NCBI RefSeq assembly: GCF_018853465.1 | Contig: NZ_JABBOU010000008.1 | Span: 1-8,895 of the forward strand | Reading direction: 5' to 3' | Source: Acidithiobacillus montserratensis | Lineage (GTDB): Bacteria; Pseudomonadota; Gammaproteobacteria; Acidithiobacillales; Acidithiobacillaceae | DNA: 8,895 bases | Shown here: positions 5,393 through 8,895 of the stretch, piece by piece | How the letters are laid out: each line of letters starts with the position of its first letter | How positions within the stretch are numbered: the stretch's first letter is position 1 | The notes under the pieces: generated by a model | Told to the model about the DNA's origin: nothing | What the model saw: only the letters and a program-made list of their open reading frames with translations | Database searches by the model: none | Translations under genes and position numbers: made by a program

Positions 5393-6196
5393 TCAGTCGC
5401 CGCTGCCCAGGCCCTGCTCCTGAAGCCAGAGCCAGAACAGGCCGAGATATTCATGACAGGCCTCGCTGCTGATTTCCATGAAAATGGCTCTGGGAAGCCA
5501 GCTTTCCACCTGGTATGGCCGGACCAGGTTAAGGCGATAATCCGTAGGGACAGGAATCACGTCCAGATGGGACAAGCGAAACCAGGCTACCGCCCTGGGC
5601 ATATGCAAAGCCGAGGTGACCAGATAGATACGCTGAATATGGTGTTCTGCCAGTAGGATGCTGGAATCTGCGGCATTGGCAGCGGTATTGTAGGAGTGGG
5701 TTTCCGGCCAGATAGGACTAGTGACCTGAAAATCCTGACGCAGAATCCGCGCCATGGTGGTGGCCTCTGCGGCGACACCAAAGCGCGGTGCGCCTCCGCT
5801 GGGTACCAGGGGCAGATGAGTGCGTTTGGCGAGTCGGGCTGCCGCCATCAGACGCATCAGGGTACGGGCATTGGCGGTTTCCTGGCGGGAGTCAGGTGCG
5901 GCCATGACTTCACCGCCACCCAGCACAACAATGGCTCCCGGTTTTTCTGTCCCTGCCAATGGCCCATTCAGCAGCGGCGGATAGCGGTTTTCCAATGGAT
6001 TGAGCAGCAATCTTGTGCCAATGGCCGTGGAGAAGAAATACAAAACACAGAGCGCGACCAGCAGTAGCGTGCGCCCGAGGTAACGCCAGCCCAGCACGTC
6101 CAGGACCCAACCGAAGATGGCGATAAGAAAGAGTATGCCGGGAGGTTGCAGCAGCGCCGATACCAGCGTCAGAATCGTGGTGTAACGCAGCAGCAT
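5393..6196 (-). CDS. ElyC/YdcF-type DUF218 inner-membrane protein
   Basis: 267 aa, close to the length of E. coli ElyC. Two membrane helices occupy about residues 8-33 and 42-62. The DUF218 domain follows: AIVVLGGGEV (88-97), LPLVPSGGAPRFG (128-140), ETHSYNTAANA (165-175) and YLVTSALHMPRAVAWF (191-206), all core motifs of the family. ElyC in E. coli is linked to envelope integrity and peptidoglycan synthesis at low temperature, possibly through lipid-carrier metabolism; the biochemical reaction of the family is not settled, and other DUF218 members (SanA, YdcF) have different roles. ATG 6196 lies 12 nt after the lipA stop with only a weak GGAA before it, so it is probably the last gene of the dac-lip run. 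I do not assign the symbol elyC because the paralogues are hard to separate by eye. Confidence 0.82.
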   Translation of the reverse strand: MLLRYTTILTLVSALLQPPGILFLIAIFGWVLDVLGWRYLGRTLLLVALCVLYFFSTAIGTRLLLNPLENRYPPLLNGPLAGTEKPGAIVVLGGGEVMAAPDSRQETANARTLMRLMAAARLAKRTHLPLVPSGGAPRFGVAAEATTMARILRQDFQVTSPIWPETHSYNTAANAADSSILLAEHHIQRIYLVTSALHMPRAVAWFRLSHLDVIPVPTDYRLNLVRPYQVESWLPRAIFMEISSEACHEYLGLFWLWLQEQGLGSGD

Positions 6197-6208
6197 AGCT
6201 TGTTCCGG

Positions 6209-7159
6209 TCAGTCTTCGGTCATTTCATGAAAACTGCGTTCGGCATGATAGGAAGAGCGCACCAAGGGACCGCTGGCGACGTGACGGAAGCCCATGGCCA
6301 GCCCGTCCAGACGCAGGGCTTCAAACTCATCCGGTGGGACAAATCGGGACACCGGCAGGTGATGGCGGGAAGGGGACAGGTATTGTCCCAAGGTCAGCAG
6401 TTCGCAACCCGCCTGACGCAGATCCTGCATGACTGCACGAATCTCATCCAGTTCTTCGCCCAGCCCGAGCATGAGTCCTGATTTGCTGGGAATGTCGGGA
6501 TGTTGGGCTTTGAAGGCCGACAGCAGATTCAGGGAGTGCTGGTAGTCGGCACCCGGACGGGCCTGTAAATACAGGCGGGGCACCGTCTCCAGATTGTGAT
6601 TGAACACATCCGGGGGGGTGTCGTGGAGAGCCGCCAGGGCTTTCTCCACGCGCCCGCGAAAGTCCGGAACCAGGATTTCTATATGAAGACCCGGGCAGTG
6701 CTGGCGCAAGGCGCTGATGACATCGGCGAAATGCCCGGCGCCGCCATCGCGCAAATCATCCCGGTCCACCGAAGTAATGACCACAAAACGCAGCCCCATA
6801 GTCGCGACGGTCTGGGCAAGATGCAGGGGTTCTGCAGCATCCGGCGGCTGGGGACGGCCATGGGCTACGTCGCAGAACGGGCAGCGGCGGGTGCAGACAT
6901 CCCCGAGAATCATGAAGGTGGCGGTCCCGCCACCAAAACATTCACCGAGATTGGGGCAGGAGGCTTCTTCACAAACGGTATGCAGGTCTGCTGCCCGCAG
7001 AATTTTTTTGAGCCGGTCCACTTCCGGAGACAGGGGAGAGCGCACTCGCAGCCATTGGGGTTTGGGAACCCTGGGGGTTTCTACCGGAATGATGGGAATA
7101 GGGTTGCGGGCGGTTTTTTCGGCGCCTCTTCCGGCATTTTTGTCCATGGTGGCTGACAT
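6209..7159 (-). CDS. lipA: Lipoyl synthase LipA
   Basis: 316 aa, near the usual 320. This radical SAM enzyme inserts two sulfurs at C6 and C8 of protein-bound octanoyl groups, completing lipoate for pyruvate and 2-oxoglutarate dehydrogenases and the glycine cleavage system in the cytoplasm. The auxiliary 4Fe-4S cluster cysteines are C63, C68 and C74 ([12 protein letters not shown]), and the radical SAM cysteines are C89, C93 and C96 (CTRRCPFC). The C-terminal RSSY motif (301-304), whose serine ligates the auxiliary cluster, is intact. Family signatures [25 protein letters not shown] and [12 protein letters not shown] are present. ATG 7159 was chosen because AAGGAGGT lies eight nt upstream; an extended frame into lipB has no support. 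It begins two nt after the lipB stop, so the two are probably translationally coupled. Confidence 0.97.
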   Translation of the reverse strand: MSATMDKNAGRGAEKTARNPIPIIPVETPRVPKPQWLRVRSPLSPEVDRLKKILRAADLHTVCEEASCPNLGECFGGGTATFMILGDVCTRRCPFCDVAHGRPQPPDAAEPLHLAQTVATMGLRFVVITSVDRDDLRDGGAGHFADVISALRQHCPGLHIEILVPDFRGRVEKALAALHDTPPDVFNHNLETVPRLYLQARPGADYQHSLNLLSAFKAQHPDIPSKSGLMLGLGEELDEIRAVMQDLRQAGCELLTLGQYLSPSRHHLPVSRFVPPDEFEALRLDGLAMGFRHVASGPLVRSSYHAERSFHEMTED

Positions 7160-7161
7160 AC

Positions 7162-7803
7162 TCAGGCACCTCCTTTCTGGAGGGGTCGCTGGAACTGTGT
7201 GGACAGAGCTTGCATCAGTTCTTCGGCAACATCCTGGCTGGCCCAGTCCGGACATAGATCATGTATCTGGGTGACGGCAAGCCCGGGCATGCCACAGGGA
7301 TGAATGCGCTGGAAAGGGCTCAAGTCCATATCGGTATTCAGGCTTAAACCATGATAACTGCGGCCCTTTTGCACCCGCAGTCCCAGAGAGGCGATTTTGG
7401 CCTCTCCTACATAGACCCCGGGAGCATCACGGCGGGCATGGGCGCTTACGCCATGTTCTGCCAGGAGCTGAATGACGGCCTGTTCCATGATGCTGGTCAG
7501 TTGTCGGACATGGATGCCCATGCGCGGCAAGTCCATCAGCAGATAGACAATCCATTGTCCGGGACCATGATAGGTGACCTTGCCGCCGCGATCGCTGCGG
7601 ATGACGGGGATGGAGCCGGGATCCATGACATCTGCAGGATCGGCATTACGCCCCAGGGTAAATACCGGCGGATGCTGAAGCAGCCACATTTGATCAGGGG
7701 TTTCGGCATCCCGCTGGGCAGTGAATTCGCGCATGGCGTCGAGCACCGTGAAGTAGGGCAGAATGCCGGGCCAGCAGCGCACCAATATAGGAGAGTTGTT
7801 CAT
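7162..7803 (-). CDS. lipB: Octanoyl-[ACP]:protein octanoyltransferase LipB
   Basis: 213 aa, the normal size. It transfers octanoate from acyl carrier protein to the lipoyl-domain lysine of target enzymes, the step before LipA. The signature [12 protein letters not shown] (72-83) carries His79; Lys136 lies in [13 protein letters not shown]; the catalytic Cys170 is in RIHPCGMPG. These match the H-K-C residues of the E. coli enzyme. ATG 7803 overlaps the stop of the DUF493 gene as ATGA (7803-7800). No good ribosome site lies directly before it (GGAG is about 16 nt upstream), so translation probably depends on re-initiation after DUF493. All catalytic residues are present and the gene looks intact. 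Confidence 0.97.
   Translation of the reverse strand: MNNSPILVRCWPGILPYFTVLDAMREFTAQRDAETPDQMWLLQHPPVFTLGRNADPADVMDPGSIPVIRSDRGGKVTYHGPGQWIVYLLMDLPRMGIHVRQLTSIMEQAVIQLLAEHGVSAHARRDAPGVYVGEAKIASLGLRVQKGRSYHGLSLNTDMDLSPFQRIHPCGMPGLAVTQIHDLCPDWASQDVAEELMQALSTQFQRPLQKGGA
7168..7175 (-). promoter_or_regulatory. Ribosome binding site for lipA inside the end of lipB
   Basis: AAGGAGGT on the minus strand, eight nt before ATG 7159. It is encoded within the last codons of lipB (K-G-G), a compact arrangement that fixes the lipA start. Confidence 0.85.
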
Positions 7804-8066
7804 AAGCAGAGGATGACTCCGTCCACGGCTTTGACTGCCGTATAAATGGCCAGAAGCTGGGCTTCATGTTGGATTTCCAGAGAGATGGTGACCGCACAAT
7901 ACTGCCCCTGACTACTGTTGCGTATGGCAAAAGCGCTGTCGGGCAGATGCGGGGCATGGGGTTCCACGGCCTTGCGTACTGCAGCCAGCAGATCAGCCTG
8001 TTGACCTATGACCTTGACATGATGCAGATGGGGGTAGTCCTCTGCGTGATGAGATTCAGATGTCAT
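7800..8066 (-). CDS. ybeD: DUF493 (YbeD-like) small protein
   Basis: 88 aa, the size of E. coli YbeD (87 aa). Family features are the opening YPHLHHVKVIGQ, a helix LLAAVRKAVEPHAP, SSQGQYCAVTISLEIQ, and a final helix and strand [18 protein letters not shown]. The fold is a ferredoxin-like alpha/beta sandwich similar to ACT-type regulatory domains. The function is unknown; its constant position between dacA and lipB suggests a link to lipoylation, but this is only contextual. ATG 8066 follows GAGGAG by five nt. It starts 19 nt after the carboxypeptidase gene and its stop overlaps the lipB start. Identity rests on both sequence pattern and gene order. Confidence 0.88.
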   Translation of the reverse strand: MTSESHHAEDYPHLHHVKVIGQQADLLAAVRKAVEPHAPHLPDSAFAIRNSSQGQYCAVTISLEIQHEAQLLAIYTAVKAVDGVILCL

Positions 8067-8085
8067 TCAGGCTCCTCATCCTGAT

Positions 8086-8895
8086 TCAGAGCGCTGCGCC
8101 GATCTTGTGGAACATCCGGCTTAACCAGCCTGCCTTTTCAACAGCAACCTGACTGACGACCGGTACCGTTTTGAGCACCTTGCCGTCCAGTCGGAAAACC
8201 AGTGTCCCTACGACCGTACCTTTTTTCAGGGGTGCCTGCAAATTGGGGCTGACTTCGACCACCTGCTGCAGATCCGAAAAATGTCCCTTGGGAACCGTGA
8301 TGGTCACATTGCTGGTGACGCCCACCGGGACCTGCATGGGCGAAAAATCATTGCGAGTGAATTCGCCCACCTTTGCTCCCGGCTGGTAGAGCGGATGGTT
8401 GACAAAAAACCGGTAGCCATAATCCAGCAGGGCCTCCACCGCATTGGTGCTGCCCGCCCAGTTGGGGCCGCCCATGACGACCGCAATCAGGCGCCGGCCA
8501 TTACGCTGGGCCGTGGCATCAATACAGTATCCGGAGGCGTCGGTCAGGCCGGTTTTCAGGCCATCCACGCTGGGGTCGCGAAACAGGACAGGATTCCAGC
8601 TGCGCTGGGTGATTTTGTTGTAGGTGTAGGATTTCTGTTTGGTAATCTGGATGACCTGGGGATATTGCTGAATCAGTATCTGGGAAAGCCGGGCGACATC
8701 CAGAGCGGTGGTATAGAGATGATCATCGGGCAAGCCATCGACATTATTGTAATGGGTGTTACGCAGGCCCAGCTGACCGGCGGTTTCGTTCATCAAGGTC
8801 ACAAAGCCGGACTGACTGCCGGCCACTGTCTCTGCCAGGGCCACGGCAGCATCATTACCGGAATCAATCAGAAGACCATGCAGCAGCTGATCGAC
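8086..8895 (-). CDS. dacA: D-alanyl-D-alanine carboxypeptidase, PBP5/6 family (N-terminus outside window)
   Basis: The last 269 residues are visible. The enzyme removes the terminal D-Ala from peptidoglycan pentapeptides in the periplasm. The SxN motif SGN is at visible residues 12-14 and KTG at 114-116 (VDGLKTGLTDASGYCIDATA); the SxxK serine motif and signal peptide lie beyond the edge. From about residue 165 the PBP5 C-terminal beta domain follows (QVPVGVTSNVTITVPKG, LKKGTVVGTLVFRLDGK). The end WLSRMFHKIGAAL is an amphipathic helix of the kind that tethers PBP5 to the outer face of the inner membrane. It precedes DUF493, lipB and lipA exactly as dacA does in E. coli, which is why that symbol is used; dacC is the alternative paralogue name. 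No stop or frameshift is seen in the visible part. Confidence 0.93.
   Translation of the reverse strand, partial: VDQLLHGLLIDSGNDAAVALAETVAGSQSGFVTLMNETAGQLGLRNTHYNNVDGLPDDHLYTTALDVARLSQILIQQYPQVIQITKQKSYTYNKITQRSWNPVLFRDPSVDGLKTGLTDASGYCIDATAQRNGRRLIAVVMGGPNWAGSTNAVEALLDYGYRFFVNHPLYQPGAKVGEFTRNDFSPMQVPVGVTSNVTITVPKGHFSDLQQVVEVSPNLQAPLKKGTVVGTLVFRLDGKVLKTVPVVSQVAVEKAGWLSRMFHKIGAAL

Noticed and set aside
5380..5409. Possible terminator hairpin GGCAG...CTGCC at the convergent junction
   Set aside because: Only a five-base stem with a loop near 20 nt and no following T-run; not convincing as a terminator.
7160..7255. Longer lipA with 32 extra N-terminal residues
   Set aside because: It would run through the end of lipB without a ribosome site, while ATG 7159 has AAGGAGGT at ideal spacing and gives a normal length.
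6596..7274. Open frames of about 185 codons on the plus strand across lipA
   Set aside because: They are antisense to an intact lipA with all cluster cysteines; long opposite frames are common in GC-rich coding DNA.
1..8895. CRISPR array, insertion sequence, tRNA or rRNA, phage genes
   Set aside because: No regularly spaced repeats, transposase or integrase motifs, or tRNA-like cloverleaf seen; nearly all bases are accounted for by nine or ten housekeeping-style genes.

Overview
The window reads as ordinary chromosomal DNA of a proteobacterium of medium to moderately high GC content. The gene order D-alanyl-D-alanine carboxypeptidase, DUF493 (YbeD), lipB, lipA matches the arrangement known from gamma- and betaproteobacteria such as E. 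coli. A Gram-negative envelope is also implied by the ElyC-like protein and the periplasmic L,D-transpeptidase. An Acidithiobacillus-like gammaproteobacterium would fit, but this is an impression from gene style, not a proven assignment. No mobile element, rRNA, tRNA, CRISPR array or phage gene was seen.

Left part (1-3675, minus strand): a four-gene cluster, in transcription order a membrane-anchored FimV-like TPR protein, an atypical receiver-domain protein, a small Ras-like GTPase of the COG2229/MglA-like type, and a roadblock/LC7 protein cut by the window edge. The genes are tightly packed (9 nt, 51 nt, then a 4-nt ATGA overlap). GTPase plus roadblock is the MglA/MglB type of pairing. A FimV-like scaffold and a receiver protein suggest a polarity or surface-motility control module in which the TPR protein sits in the inner membrane and the others work on its cytoplasmic side. 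This cluster is the best candidate for an under-described system.

Middle (3676-5388): an unrecognised 143-aa soluble protein on the minus strand lies upstream of the FimV-like gene. Divergent from it on the plus strand is a secreted LysM plus YkuD L,D-transpeptidase with unusual residues around its catalytic cysteine. An exact 14-bp element containing a perfect palindrome (TTTGCCGCAAA) lies just upstream of both the FimV-like gene and the transpeptidase gene, in the same orientation relative to each, and may be a shared operator.

Right part (5393-8895, minus strand): a five-gene run in transcription order: dacA/dacC-type carboxypeptidase (5' end outside the window), DUF493, lipB, lipA and an ElyC/YdcF-type DUF218 membrane protein. 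LipB and LipA make protein-bound lipoate from octanoyl-ACP. The first and last genes act in peptidoglycan and envelope maintenance. Short gaps and overlaps (19 nt, 4-nt overlap, 2 nt, 12 nt) suggest a single transcript. The run converges on the transpeptidase gene with only 4 bp between stop codons.
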